Assembly: GCA_902766925.1 (NCBI GenBank)
Contig: CACXFL010000038.1
Location: forward strand, 1-49,887
Length of the DNA: 49,887 bases
Direction of reading: 5' to 3'
Source: an uncultured bacterium
Lineage (GTDB): Bacteria > Bdellovibrionota_B > Oligoflexia > Oligoflexales > CACXFL01
The notes beneath the pieces were generated by a model. That model worked only from the letters and a program-made list of their open reading frames with translations, was not told the origin of the DNA and made no database searches. Shown piece by piece: positions 34,934 through 44,036 of the stretch. Every line of letters starts with the position of its first letter. The stretch's first letter is position 1. The position numbers and the translations under genes are program-made.

Positions 34934-36589
34934 TTAAATATCTGTTAATTTCTTTTTAAAAGTAGTGGAAATACTAGATTGCTCAGAAAGAATAGATTGA
35001 AGTATATCTAGGTTAGTCATAGGATTTGATAAAACTACTCTTAAAACAGTGATATCCTGATTATAATAATTTAGAAGTTTTAAACTAGTACGAGATACAA
35101 AAGAGTTTTTCTTTTCTCTTTGAGTTTTTTGAATATATTGAGTCAGTTCATTTAAATAGGTATTGATCTTAAACACCCTTTCTTTGTTATCTGATTCTAA
35201 TGCATGTTTTAATTTTATTCTTACTCCTTTAGGAATTAATCTATAGGTTAAAATATTTAATTCAGGATTATTAATAAGTTCAAACTCTTCATTTTTTGAT
35301 ACTAATGAAGAAAAATCTTTTGTAAGTTTTATAGATCTATCAATTAAAGTTTCATACCCTGATTTTGCTATAATATTTAATGCTGAATGAACTAGAAGTG
35401 ACATTCCAGAACGGGATCCTTCAATAGAGTACTTGCCAAGATCTCTAGAGTTTTTCCTAATGATATAGTTTGCATTAAATTTAATATTTGAAGCACTAGT
35501 AGGATTTTTAAATAGTACTATACCAGATCCTATAGGACAGTATAGTTGCTTATGGGCATCTATACCAATAGAATCAGCTCGCTCAATTCCAGAAAGAAGA
35601 TCTCGATGTTTTCTAGAAAATATACAAGGTCCTCCCCAAGCAGCATCTACATGCATATGTACGTTATAGTTTGTACATATACTGGATATTTCATCCAATC
35701 TATCAACAGTTCCGGTTTCAGTAGTTCCGGCTACTGCTACTACAGCTATAGGAGCTATACGTTTTTTTTCAAGTTGATCAAGTGTCTTTTCTAGTACTGA
35801 TAGTTTCATCTTAAACTTAGAATCAGTTTCAATTCCAATAAGGTTAGATCTTCCAATTCCTAAAATATCTGCTGCTTTTTTTAAAGAGTAATGACCGAGT
35901 TGGGAGGTAATAATAACAGCATCCTGATATCCATAGTACACTAAAGCTCTATGGAGTCCTTCTCTATTTATGCCAGCGAATCCTTCAGTTTCAGAAAATA
36001 GGTTATTTCTAGCAGCCCACAGTGCTGTTAGATTTGATAGTGTTCCTCCAGAACACATTACTCCAAGACAGCTGGATCTGTCTTGAATATATCTATCATA
36101 AAACCTGGAAGAAAAATTATAAAACAGTCTATGAAGTTTTGCTATAGTCTCTCTTTCAAGCGGAGTAAAAGCTTTTGATGTTTCTATCTTCACTAAGTTT
36201 TGGTTCAGGGCAATCATTATTTTTGCCAAAGGTAGCATAAAATAAGGAAGAGCTGTACTCATATGTCCTACAAAACTAGAAGAACTAACATTAATAGATT
36301 GAGGTACAACTTTATCAAGGATAAATCTAGTTTGAGAAGAAACTGATTTTGGATTTTTGGGAATTAAAGAATTTTTAAACAGGGATTCAAGTTCACGAGG
36401 AAACTTTTCTCCAGAGACTGAATGCTTTTTCAAAAATAGGCTTATATTCTCTGAGATCTCGTGTTCTAGCTCTAAAAGGGAAGAGTCTTGTTCCGGATGA
36501 GAAAAAAGCTCCAAGGTTCTTCCAGTAGAACTTGTAGAAGAACTTATATTTTTTTTCAGAATCTTATTGTGTTGAACTGTTTTTTTCAT
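34934..36589 (-). CDS. panP: PanP-like PLP-dependent decarboxylase
   Basis: The 551-residue protein is a group II (glutamate/aspartate decarboxylase fold) enzyme. The N-terminal third matches the pyridoxal-dependent aspartate 1-decarboxylase PanP known from Vibrio: SSSSFVGHMSTALPYFMLPL, NQNLVKIETSKAFTPLERE and SGGTLSNLTALWAARN. The PLP site has Asp315 in HVDAAWGG and Lys347 in GIDAHKQL. Length is normal for PanP. The reaction makes beta-alanine for pantothenate/CoA. Decarboxylation of another acidic amino acid cannot be excluded. No strong ribosome site is seen. Confidence 0.82.
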   Translation of the reverse strand: MKKTVQHNKILKKNISSSTSSTGRTLELFSHPEQDSSLLELEHEISENISLFLKKHSVSGEKFPRELESLFKNSLIPKNPKSVSSQTRFILDKVVPQSINVSSSSFVGHMSTALPYFMLPLAKIMIALNQNLVKIETSKAFTPLERETIAKLHRLFYNFSSRFYDRYIQDRSSCLGVMCSGGTLSNLTALWAARNNLFSETEGFAGINREGLHRALVYYGYQDAVIITSQLGHYSLKKAADILGIGRSNLIGIETDSKFKMKLSVLEKTLDQLEKKRIAPIAVVAVAGTTETGTVDRLDEISSICTNYNVHMHVDAAWGGPCIFSRKHRDLLSGIERADSIGIDAHKQLYCPIGSGIVLFKNPTSASNIKFNANYIIRKNSRDLGKYSIEGSRSGMSLLVHSALNIIAKSGYETLIDRSIKLTKDFSSLVSKNEEFELINNPELNILTYRLIPKGVRIKLKHALESDNKERVFKINTYLNELTQYIQKTQREKKNSFVSRTSLKLLNYYNQDITVLRVVLSNPMTNLDILQSILSEQSSISTTFKKKLTDI

Positions 36590-36639
36590 AATTTTTGTTT
36601 TTTTCTTATATTTATAAATACTGGGGTGGGAAGTTGTAC

Positions 36640-37017
36640 TTAAGTAGAACTTAATTTTATCTGATTTACTGCATCTATTATCTCTTTTGAACTATCTATA
36701 AAAGAACATACTACCCTCAAAGAAGAACTGTTTTTTTCCAAAGAATCTAATCTGATCTTAGTCTGAGGAAAAATAAGTTCCTTGTTTTGTGGATCTATCT
36801 GAATCCAATAGATTCTACCCTCTTGTAAAAAACTATCAACATCATCAATATCTGATTCCAAAAAAGATACACACTCTGCAGAAAATCCCTCATAAGATAT
36901 CTCATTACAATCAAAAGGTATAGATAACATCCAAGAGCCACCCTCATAAAAAATATAAACTGTTGCAACCTGAGAGCTGGACTTGTTTAAATTCTGATAT
37001 TTTAGGGCTTCTGTCAC
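36640..37017 (-). CDS. Small protein of unknown function
   Basis: The 125-residue soluble protein starts at a GTG preceded by AGGAAAG. It is acidic and looks like an alpha/beta domain (VATVYIFYEGGSWMLSIPFD). No signal peptide or known motif is visible. It lies between the panP-like gene and the pseudouridine synthase gene on the same strand, with gaps of 50 and 89 bases. Confidence 0.6.
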   Translation of the reverse strand: MTEALKYQNLNKSSSQVATVYIFYEGGSWMLSIPFDCNEISYEGFSAECVSFLESDIDDVDSFLQEGRIYWIQIDPQNKELIFPQTKIRLDSLEKNSSSLRVVCSFIDSSKEIIDAVNQIKLSST

Positions 37018-37106
37018 TTAATTTTCTTTCCTAATCTTTTATTCTATATGCCTCAGATAAAAGCAAATATAATTTCTACAATCCTTTAAATTTGTAACCG
37101 ATTTTT

Positions 37107-38108
37107 TTAGCTAATAGAATCTTTTTTTAACTTTTTCCACAGAAAAGATAAATCATCATAGAGTGGTACTTCTATTTCAAAACGTTTATTAAGTACAGGA
37201 TGAATAAAACTTATTTTTTGAGCATGAAGACAAACCCTATCATGTAAGACGATATTAGTTACATCCTGACCTTCTTGATGTTTTATAAATAAAGTTTCAT
37301 CAGGATTGTATAGTTTATCTCCAATAAGATGTAGTCCCATATAAGCTGCATGAATTCTAATCTGATTGGTTCTTCCTGTTAAAGGCTCAGCTTGAATCAT
37401 AGAATAGTTGTCTAAAATTGTATCAAGAAGTTTAAATCTTGTTTGAGAAGGATATCCGTTAAAGTTTATCCACCTTCTAATTCTTACAAGACTACCTGGT
37501 AGATCACCAATCGGAGCATCAACTAACCATTCAGACTGAGAAGGAGTGTTGAAACAAAGACAGATATAAGTCTTATGGATTAGTTTTTTCTCTAGTTGAT
37601 CTGAAAGAGCTTTTCTTATCATGGGGGTAGATCCACAAAGAACTGCTCCACTGGTTTCTCTATCCAACCTATGGACAGCACTGTATGTATTATCAGTAAG
37701 AGTTGCTATCTTTTTAGAAAAAGTAGAACATCTAAATTTCCCACCTTCATGCATAGGAAGTCCTGGAGGCTTAGATGTTACCATAACTCCTGATTCTTCC
37801 CATATGATTTTTATATCTTCAGATACTCTAGGTTCCATATAGTCTGGGTAATAATATGAGACAGTATCATTTAATCTTAATCTATATGAAGATTTTACAG
37901 GTCTTCCGGATACATATACATGGCCTTGTTCTAGTAGGGTTTTCCAACCAGTTCTTGATTTAAATGGGAAATTATCCCCTAAGTATGAATCAATTCTTAT
38001 CCCTTGAGTTTCTGGTTGAACAGGAGGTCCAATCTTTCTTAAATCTTTGGGATCTATTCCTAGATAGTTAAGGGGTAATTCAGTTTGTTTTATTTCTTCT
38101 TCACTCAT
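37107..38108 (-). CDS. RluA-family 23S rRNA/tRNA pseudouridine synthase
   Basis: The 333-residue protein has an N-terminal S4-type RNA-binding domain (TGWKTLLEQGHVYVSGRPV) followed by the RluA catalytic core. The diagnostic HRLDRETSG carries the catalytic Asp; VMVTSKPPGLPMHEGG precedes it and GRTNQIRIHAAYMGLHLIGD follows. It isomerises uridine to pseudouridine in structured RNA. Which member (RluA, C or D) cannot be told by eye. Confidence 0.92.
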   Translation of the reverse strand: MSEEEIKQTELPLNYLGIDPKDLRKIGPPVQPETQGIRIDSYLGDNFPFKSRTGWKTLLEQGHVYVSGRPVKSSYRLRLNDTVSYYYPDYMEPRVSEDIKIIWEESGVMVTSKPPGLPMHEGGKFRCSTFSKKIATLTDNTYSAVHRLDRETSGAVLCGSTPMIRKALSDQLEKKLIHKTYICLCFNTPSQSEWLVDAPIGDLPGSLVRIRRWINFNGYPSQTRFKLLDTILDNYSMIQAEPLTGRTNQIRIHAAYMGLHLIGDKLYNPDETLFIKHQEGQDVTNIVLHDRVCLHAQKISFIHPVLNKRFEIEVPLYDDLSFLWKKLKKDSIS

Positions 38109-38297
38109 TTAAATTAAGTATTATCCTACACTCATTTTGTTATAATCGATCTAGACTTAAATATAATTAACCAAACCATAAATAACATACAAACTAGAAA
38201 AATATAACAGATATTGTAGAATTTATAGTCTAAAATATGGTATTAATTTTATTAGTGTTTTTATATTTTGATTACTTTTTCTAAGATAGGTAAACCC

Positions 38298-38744
38298 GTG
38301 GGCGTTAAAATTCTTGTAACAAATAGAAGAGCATACAGAGATTATGAGATTCAAGAAACATTTGAAGCAGGAGTATCTTTGCAAGGAACAGAGGTAAAAT
38401 CTTCTAAAATGGGTAAAATTAGCCTTTCTGATGGCTGGGTAGATATTGTGGGTGGAGAAGCTTATCTTAAAAGTGTTAGTATTGCCTTGTATACTCACGG
38501 TAATATCAGAAATCATGAAGAAAAACGAGATAGAAAACTTCTTCTCCACAAAAAAGAGATAATAAATATAAGTAGAGCTATAGAAGAAAAGGGGTTTACT
38601 GTAGTTCCTTTAAAAGTTTATCTAAAGGATTCACTGATAAAATTTGAAATAGGAGTGGCTAGAGGAAGAAAGCTCTACGATAAAAGAGAGTACGATAAGA
38701 AAAAACAAGCTCAGGTTGCAATTGGTAGAGCGATGAAAAGATAA
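38298..38744 (+). CDS. smpB: SsrA-binding protein SmpB
   Basis: The 148-residue protein (GTG start at 38298, the most natural N-terminus by family comparison) has the SmpB signature: RRAYRDYEIQETFEAGVSLQ followed by GTEVKS, then DRKLLLHKKEI and VPLKVYLKD, and a basic tail with KLYDKREYDKK. It escorts tmRNA to stalled ribosomes. No tmRNA gene is recognised nearby. An extended TTG-initiated version would add ten residues without family support. TATAAT at 38141 may be part of its promoter. Confidence 0.95.
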   Translation: MGVKILVTNRRAYRDYEIQETFEAGVSLQGTEVKSSKMGKISLSDGWVDIVGGEAYLKSVSIALYTHGNIRNHEEKRDRKLLLHKKEIINISRAIEEKGFTVVPLKVYLKDSLIKFEIGVARGRKLYDKREYDKKKQAQVAIGRAMKR

Positions 38745-38849
38745 AAAAGATTTATAAAATATCCAATATTTGTTTATAATGTATAAAGAGTTAAAAGATA
38801 GTTAACCAGGTTATGTTTGGGCGAGGTATTAATTAGTCAAGGACTTGAT

Positions 38850-39839
38850 ATGGGTAAAATCTTATATTTAGTAGTACCCTGTTATAATGAGGCCGCTATT
38901 CTGGTAGCTTCTTGGAAGAAGCTTGAAGACAAGTTAAAAAGATTAATTAATCAAGATATGATTCATCAATCATCTAAAATAGTTTTTGTAGATGATGGAT
39001 CCCAGGATGGTAGTTGGAAAATTATCCAAGATATTTGCCTGTCTAGTTCCTACTGTTTTGGAGTTAAACTTTCTACTAACAGGGGACAACAAATAGCTCT
39101 TCTTGAAGGTATAAGATATAGTTGTAAAAATGCAGATCTAGTTATAACTGTAGATTGTGATCTTCAAGACGATATTGAAGTAATTGACGAGATGATTCAA
39201 AAATATCAACAAGGAAACGATATCGTCTACGGGGTTCATTCCTGTAGAAAAAAAGATTCTATCTTTAAAAGGATGGGGGCTTATTGTTTCTATAAAATAC
39301 TACCATTGTTAAATATAAATCTTCATGAAAATCATTCTGAGTATAGATTAATGAGTCGGGCTGTAATGGAAGATATAGTAAGACATGGACAAAACTGGTT
39401 ACCAATAAGATGTTTTGTATCTACTCTTTCTTATCCTTCAGCTGTAGTGAGTTATTCAAGACAAGCTCGCCAGTCTGGTAAAACCAAGTATTCTTTTTGG
39501 TCTTTGATGTCTCTTGCTTGGAATATTATTATTGGCTTTTCAGTTAAACCGGTAGAGTTGATATTGATCCTTGGAGTTATTTTAACTCTTGGAGGATGTT
39601 TAGGAGGAGGACTTATAGGACTAGGATTTTTGAAGATAGGTGCAGAATATAGAAGTTATACTCTACTAGGATGTATCTTTCTAGCTACAGCTGGAGTTGT
39701 GGTATTTTGTCTAGGAGTTGTTGGATCTTATCTTACTAAAATCTTAGAACTAGTAAGAAAAAGTCCTGGTTCTTATGAAGTTGATACTACCGATAAGGAT
39801 TCTTCTAGAAAAGTTAAATTGTTAAACAATATCTTATAA
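38850..39839 (+). CDS. Family 2 glycosyltransferase with two C-terminal membrane segments
   Basis: The ATG at 38850 has AAGGA 6 bases upstream; the product is 329 residues. It is a GtrB/polyprenyl-phosphate glycosyltransferase type: VPCYNEAAIL, VFVDDGSQDGS, NRGQQIALLEG, the DxD-like DCDLQDD, and RQARQSGKTKYSF. Two hydrophobic segments near the C-terminus (ILILGVILTLGGCL and ATAGVVVFCLGVVGSYL) anchor it in the inner membrane. It would transfer a sugar from a nucleotide donor to undecaprenyl phosphate for envelope modification. It leads a plus-strand run with an outer-membrane protein and two lipoproteins. Confidence 0.9.
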   Translation: MGKILYLVVPCYNEAAILVASWKKLEDKLKRLINQDMIHQSSKIVFVDDGSQDGSWKIIQDICLSSSYCFGVKLSTNRGQQIALLEGIRYSCKNADLVITVDCDLQDDIEVIDEMIQKYQQGNDIVYGVHSCRKKDSIFKRMGAYCFYKILPLLNINLHENHSEYRLMSRAVMEDIVRHGQNWLPIRCFVSTLSYPSAVVSYSRQARQSGKTKYSFWSLMSLAWNIIIGFSVKPVELILILGVILTLGGCLGGGLIGLGFLKIGAEYRSYTLLGCIFLATAGVVVFCLGVVGSYLTKILELVRKSPGSYEVDTTDKDSSRKVKLLNNIL

Positions 39840-39909
39840 TTTTATGTTAGTATATTTATATATTAATTAAGGATCCAAGATGTGTTAAGTTAACATGGAG
39901 TGTACTGGT

Positions 39910-40965
39910 ATGAAAAAAATTTGTTTATTTATAAGTGTGTGTGTTTTGTATTTTTTTACAACTGGTCTTTACGCTCAGGATACTACCAAAGATGACACCG
40001 ATATACTGGTAGATGATACTAAAACAGAGGCTAAAGATGATACTAAAACAGAAGTTAATCTAGATGATACTAAACAACCTTTAAAAGAAGTAGACCCAAC
40101 TTCGGATAAAATTCAAGAAGAAAATGTAACAGCTACAGAAAAGCAAATCGAAGAGTTAGAAAAAAAAGAAGTAAATTCTCAGGTTGAAGAAGAAACTGAA
40201 GAAGTAGAAGAACCTATAATCTATAAGAAAGAAGGAGATCTGGGACTTAGTTTTAAATTTGCTTGGGGAGCAACACGACTTTCTACTAGTATGGAATATA
40301 TTGGAAAAAAAGTAGAGACTAAAACTGTAGATACTAGTTATAAAAGTTCTAGATCAACTTCCTATACTGTAGATTCTGATACATATCTTGGTTTAGCTAA
40401 TTTTATGTTTACAGTGACATATAGACCTATGGATCTTCCATTGGATGTCGGTCTTAGTTTCATGATGGAAAGATTTAAAGAAAGTTATCCACTTTTTGCT
40501 AGAGGTGAAGCTGGAGAAGATAAAAGTACTTATATATCTTCAGCTACAGATGAATCATATAATGTTAAAACTAAGATGCAAAAGATTAGTTTAGATATAA
40601 TGTATTCTTTCCCAGAATTTGTAGTAACTCCATATATAGCACTTAATATCTATCCTTGGTATCGTACTAGGGTTGAAGGATTTCAATATAAAGGACAAGA
40701 TTGGATAGAAAATAAAGGAAAAATTAGTGCTGATTCTGATATAGGTTATGGATGTACTATAGGGGTAGGATATAATATCATCGAAAGATTTTCAGTATTT
40801 TTACAATTATCATTTGAAAAGAACGTATCTAAGATTAAAATAAGTGATTATTCCACAGATGCTCTTCCTGAAGAAAATGATACCCTGGTAACAAATCAAT
40901 CTGCAAGATTTGAACTGGAACATAAGATTTTGAAGATAATGTTAGGTGCAGGATATTCAATCTAA
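39910..40965 (+). CDS. Outer-membrane barrel protein with acidic repeat linker
   Basis: The ATG at 39910 follows GGAG by 8 bases; the product is 351 residues with signal peptide KKICLFISVCVLYFFTTGLYAQ cleaved about residue 23. Residues ~24-105 are acidic low complexity with DDTKTE-type repeats. The rest looks like an 8- to 10-stranded barrel (GLSFKFAWGATRLS, FMFTVTYRPMDLPLDVGLSF, GYGCTIGVGYNII) ending in ILKIMLGAGYSI, typical of outer-membrane proteins. No named family. Confidence 0.75.
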   Translation: MKKICLFISVCVLYFFTTGLYAQDTTKDDTDILVDDTKTEAKDDTKTEVNLDDTKQPLKEVDPTSDKIQEENVTATEKQIEELEKKEVNSQVEEETEEVEEPIIYKKEGDLGLSFKFAWGATRLSTSMEYIGKKVETKTVDTSYKSSRSTSYTVDSDTYLGLANFMFTVTYRPMDLPLDVGLSFMMERFKESYPLFARGEAGEDKSTYISSATDESYNVKTKMQKISLDIMYSFPEFVVTPYIALNIYPWYRTRVEGFQYKGQDWIENKGKISADSDIGYGCTIGVGYNIIERFSVFLQLSFEKNVSKIKISDYSTDALPEENDTLVTNQSARFELEHKILKIMLGAGYSI

Positions 40966-41067
40966 GGACTGATATCTTGAAAGTTTTTAAGTGAGTTTAA
41001 AATGAAAAAAATATTTTATTATTCTTCTTAATGCTTATGGTTAGTGTTTATATAAGGAACTAAACGA

Positions 41068-41964
41068 ATGAGACAAAGTTTTTGGGAAATATTTTTCTTG
41101 TTAGTTTTTTTGGTTCTGTCTTGTAACGATGGTAGTTTTGGAGGAGGATCTGGAGAATCAGATCCTGGTATAGCTCCTGAAGATTTTAGATTAGAACCTA
41201 AAGAACTATCTGTATCTGAGGGAAAAGAAGCTTTGTTTAAAGCCTTTAATAATAAAACAGGAAAGGATGTTTCTTCTTTAGTTACTTGGTCTATAGATAA
41301 TGAAAATATTGCTGAGGTTAAAAACGGGGGATCTTTTTTAGCAAAAAAAGCTGGAACTGCCAAAATAAAAGCTAGTAAAGGAAAACTTTCAGGAACAGCT
41401 ACTTTATATGTAGAACTTCCACAAGTAAAATATTCAAGATTAGTTTTTGGAATAGAAAATTGTCCTACCGATAATACTTCGGTCGGTTTATGTCTTGGAG
41501 ATTGTAATGATTCTTGGCTGGTAATAAAAGGAGATCTTAGTGTAGATACTTATAATAACGATCTATATATAACTTCTAATGTAGATCAAACTATTAATGT
41601 AACTACCTATACTGGGAGTTGGGATTATGATGAGAATGAAATTAATCCGGATAGTTCCAGGCTTAATATAGTGGTAAATAATGCCTCTGATGGGAATGTA
41701 GATTCTGTGTCATTGAAGATGAAAAATAGAAACGAGGGTTCCCTAAATGGTGAAGATTTTTCCAATCAGGTTCAAACTGCAGATATCTATGTTAAAAGTG
41801 GATATTTGATATATATTCAAACTCATTTTGAAGGAACCCGAGTAGGAACTGATAAAAAATGTAAGCTAATAGATAGTAAATTCACTAGAAAGATGGACAC
41901 TAAAGCAGGATTCTTACTTATGGAACCTGGATGCAATAAGATGTATTGTTCTGAAAAACAATAA
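41068..41964 (+). CDS. Lipoprotein with Ig-like (Big_2) domain, copy 1
   Basis: The 298-residue protein has a lipobox (VLSC) at about Cys19 and a Gly/Ser-rich linker (GSFGGGSGES). Residues ~35-115 form a bacterial Ig-like group 2 domain (LEPKELSVSEGKEALFKA ... VTWSIDNENIAEV ... AGTAKIKAS). The C-terminal ~175 residues are a separate domain with paired cysteines (VFGIENC, CLGDCND) shared with the next gene. AAGGA precedes the ATG. Surface attachment or adhesion is a guess from the Big_2 domain. Confidence 0.85.
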   Translation: MRQSFWEIFFLLVFLVLSCNDGSFGGGSGESDPGIAPEDFRLEPKELSVSEGKEALFKAFNNKTGKDVSSLVTWSIDNENIAEVKNGGSFLAKKAGTAKIKASKGKLSGTATLYVELPQVKYSRLVFGIENCPTDNTSVGLCLGDCNDSWLVIKGDLSVDTYNNDLYITSNVDQTINVTTYTGSWDYDENEINPDSSRLNIVVNNASDGNVDSVSLKMKNRNEGSLNGEDFSNQVQTADIYVKSGYLIYIQTHFEGTRVGTDKKCKLIDSKFTRKMDTKAGFLLMEPGCNKMYCSEKQ

Positions 41965-41988
41965 CTATTTATACATAAGGAATGTTGA

Positions 41989-42996
41989 ATGAGAATAGGA
42001 TGCTTTTTGTTAGTTTTATTTTTAATAACTACCTTAGTTCTATCGTGTAATGGTGATACGTTTGGTGGAGGTAGTGGAACTAAAAAATCAGAACCAAGCA
42101 ATGGAGAAACTGAATCTTCATCTGGTTATAGAGTTGAACCTCAGAGCTTGACAGTTAATGAAGGTGAAACAGCCTTATTTAAAGCATATGATACTAAAAC
42201 GGGAAAGGATGTTTCCTCTAAGGTTAGCTGGTCTGTAGATAATGAAAACGTTGCTGTCCACAAAAAAAACGGATCTTTTTTAACAAAAAAAGCAGGTACT
42301 GTTACGGTAAAGGCTTCCAGTGAACAACTATCAGGAACAGCTAATTTGTCTGTAGAACGACCAGAAGAGTTGGTCGATGGGGTAAAATATTCTAGGTTAG
42401 TGTTTGGAATAGAAAACTGTATAGATGGTCCTGAAAATGATGTAGGAGAATGTTTGGGAGATTGTGATGATGCTTTTGTTATAATAGAAGGGGATCTTAG
42501 TTTAGGAACTTATGGTGGAGAACTCTACATTCAATCTAACAGTTCTACACCAGTTAAACTAACCACCTATAATGGAACTTGGGACTATCCTGCAGGTTCT
42601 TCACAGAATCCTAGTGGATCTATAGACAGAATTAATCAAAGTAAATCCCTACTTACTGTAACTGTAAAAGATAGAACTGGTAAGAGTATTAGTAGTAAAA
42701 AAATTCAAATGAGAAAACTCAATACTTGTGGAGGAGTTTTGGATTGTGGTGGATATAGACTTACAGAACAAGTAGATAGTACAACAGTTAGCGTAGAACG
42801 AGGATATGCTATAGATATAAAAACTCATTTTGAAGGGACTGCTCTTGGAGGCTGTAGACAATTAGACTCTGCTCTAACAAGAAATAAGAATATGAAAGCA
42901 GGATATCTTCTAAGAGAGAAAGATTGTAACTACCATAGTTATACCTGTTGTAATCAAGAAGCTAAAAATGCAGGACATTGTTCTACAAAACAATAA
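41989..42996 (+). CDS. Lipoprotein with Ig-like (Big_2) domain, copy 2
   Basis: The 335-residue protein is a tandem paralogue of the preceding gene, 24 bases downstream with its own AAGGA site. The lipobox (VLSC), GDTFGGGSG linker, Big_2 domain (VEPQSLTVNEGETALFKA, SWSVDNENVAV, AGTVTVKAS) and C-terminal domain (SRLVFGIENC, CLGDCDD) align throughout. It is longer because of an extra Cys pair region (NTCGGVLDCGG) and a Cys-rich end (CNYHSYTCCNQ ... HCSTKQ). A strong terminator follows. Confidence 0.85.
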   Translation: MRIGCFLLVLFLITTLVLSCNGDTFGGGSGTKKSEPSNGETESSSGYRVEPQSLTVNEGETALFKAYDTKTGKDVSSKVSWSVDNENVAVHKKNGSFLTKKAGTVTVKASSEQLSGTANLSVERPEELVDGVKYSRLVFGIENCIDGPENDVGECLGDCDDAFVIIEGDLSLGTYGGELYIQSNSSTPVKLTTYNGTWDYPAGSSQNPSGSIDRINQSKSLLTVTVKDRTGKSISSKKIQMRKLNTCGGVLDCGGYRLTEQVDSTTVSVERGYAIDIKTHFEGTALGGCRQLDSALTRNKNMKAGYLLREKDCNYHSYTCCNQEAKNAGHCSTKQ

Positions 42997-43021
42997 AAGA
43001 TAAAAACAAGAATATATTCAG

Positions 43022-43064
43022 AAAAACGGTAAAGAAAGCTTTGGTCTTTATCTTTACCGTTTTT
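43022..43064. terminator. Bidirectional terminator between convergent genes
   Basis: AAAAACGGTAAAGA (43022-43035) and TCTTTACCGTTTTT (43051-43064) form a 14-bp stem with a T-run on either strand. It lies between the Ig-like lipoprotein pair and the minus-strand exported cluster. Confidence 0.85.
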
Positions 43065-43066
43065 TA

Positions 43067-43732
43067 TTACCAGAATTTTATCCCAACATCACAGTATGGA
43101 ACTCCGAATACATTATGATTTATAAGCATTTCAATCCCTTGATATTTTGATGATACTAGTAGGCCTCCTTCGATTTCAATAAATCCTATATCTTTACTAA
43201 AAGCTTCTCTGGTATCTTTGTTGTCTTCAAAAATATAGTAAAACCCACCTAGAGTAAGTCCGTTGATAGTTGTAGGATTTAAGATAAAAACAACATTCTT
43301 TATTTTCATATCGTATTTAAATCTTTCAGCATAAAAGTCGTATTCTTTGATATACAAAGGTGCTTGATCACGTATTGCAAATGGATAATCGTATAGACTT
43401 TTTTTAATAGAGTAAGCAGAGAAAAATACAGGATAATGTCTTGGATTATCTGTTTTTATTTTTATTATAGTGTGTGTTTCAACAAACATTTTAGTAAATT
43501 CTGTAAAATATATAGAGCAACTTATCCTAGAAGGAATACCACTAAAATCTTTACCTCCTAGATAAGTCTTATTAAATGCTGGTGGAAATAAGAAAAGAGC
43601 ATCTAGATCTTCTGAATCATCTATATTATCTATGTTATCAGAATCACAGTAAGCAGCGGTTGATAAAAGACAGTTAACTATTATGGTAAAAAGAATTATT
43701 TTAAAATGTTTAAAAAAGACTGTATTTTGCAC
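43067..43732 (-). CDS. Exported protein, SGFFY family (short member)
   Basis: The 221-residue protein starts at a GTG with AAGGTGA upstream and has a signal peptide (KIILFTIIVNCLLSTAAYC). It shares with the proteins at 44037 and 45375 a SCS.(Y/L)F segment, FFSAYS/YFDAYS, a V(V/I)F/YI.. strand and a L(T/S)L(G/S)GF(Y/F)Y motif (here LTLGGFYYIFED). The C-terminal part is short compared with the others. Function unknown. Confidence 0.7.
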   Translation of the reverse strand: MQNTVFFKHFKIILFTIIVNCLLSTAAYCDSDNIDNIDDSEDLDALFLFPPAFNKTYLGGKDFSGIPSRISCSIYFTEFTKMFVETHTIIKIKTDNPRHYPVFFSAYSIKKSLYDYPFAIRDQAPLYIKEYDFYAERFKYDMKIKNVVFILNPTTINGLTLGGFYYIFEDNKDTREAFSKDIGFIEIEGGLLVSSKYQGIEMLINHNVFGVPYCDVGIKFW

Positions 43733-44036
43733 AAATCACCTTCATTATTAATCAATAAACAACACAATCTAATAACCTACCAAAACCTCAAAAAACTCTT
43801 TACCTAGATGGATATCTAGGAAAGTAAATCTAATTATTTTTGATTTTGGAGCTTGGATATTTTACCAATACCTCTAAACCGAAAGGAGTATCTATATAAA
43901 CTGAATCAAAAAATATCAAGCTAGAATTTAAATAAAACTAGAACCAAACATTTTATATGCTTATTAAAACGTCAATAAAACTCAATCCCTATCTATTAAA
44001 TAGTCAAGGTAGTAGAAATACTAATAATAATCTAGG
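43733..44036. other. Intergenic region in the exported cluster
   Basis: A small hairpin CCTAGAT/ATCTAGG (43803-43820, 4-nt loop) is the only structure seen. The region must contain the end of the upstream transcript and the promoter of the gene starting at 43732 if they are separate. No open frame of note. Confidence 0.35.

Noticed and set aside
41002..41034. Short signal-peptide-like frame before the first Ig-like lipoprotein
   Set aside because: It stops after nine codons; alternative frames across the A-run give at most 20 residues. A leader remnant is possible but cannot be supported.
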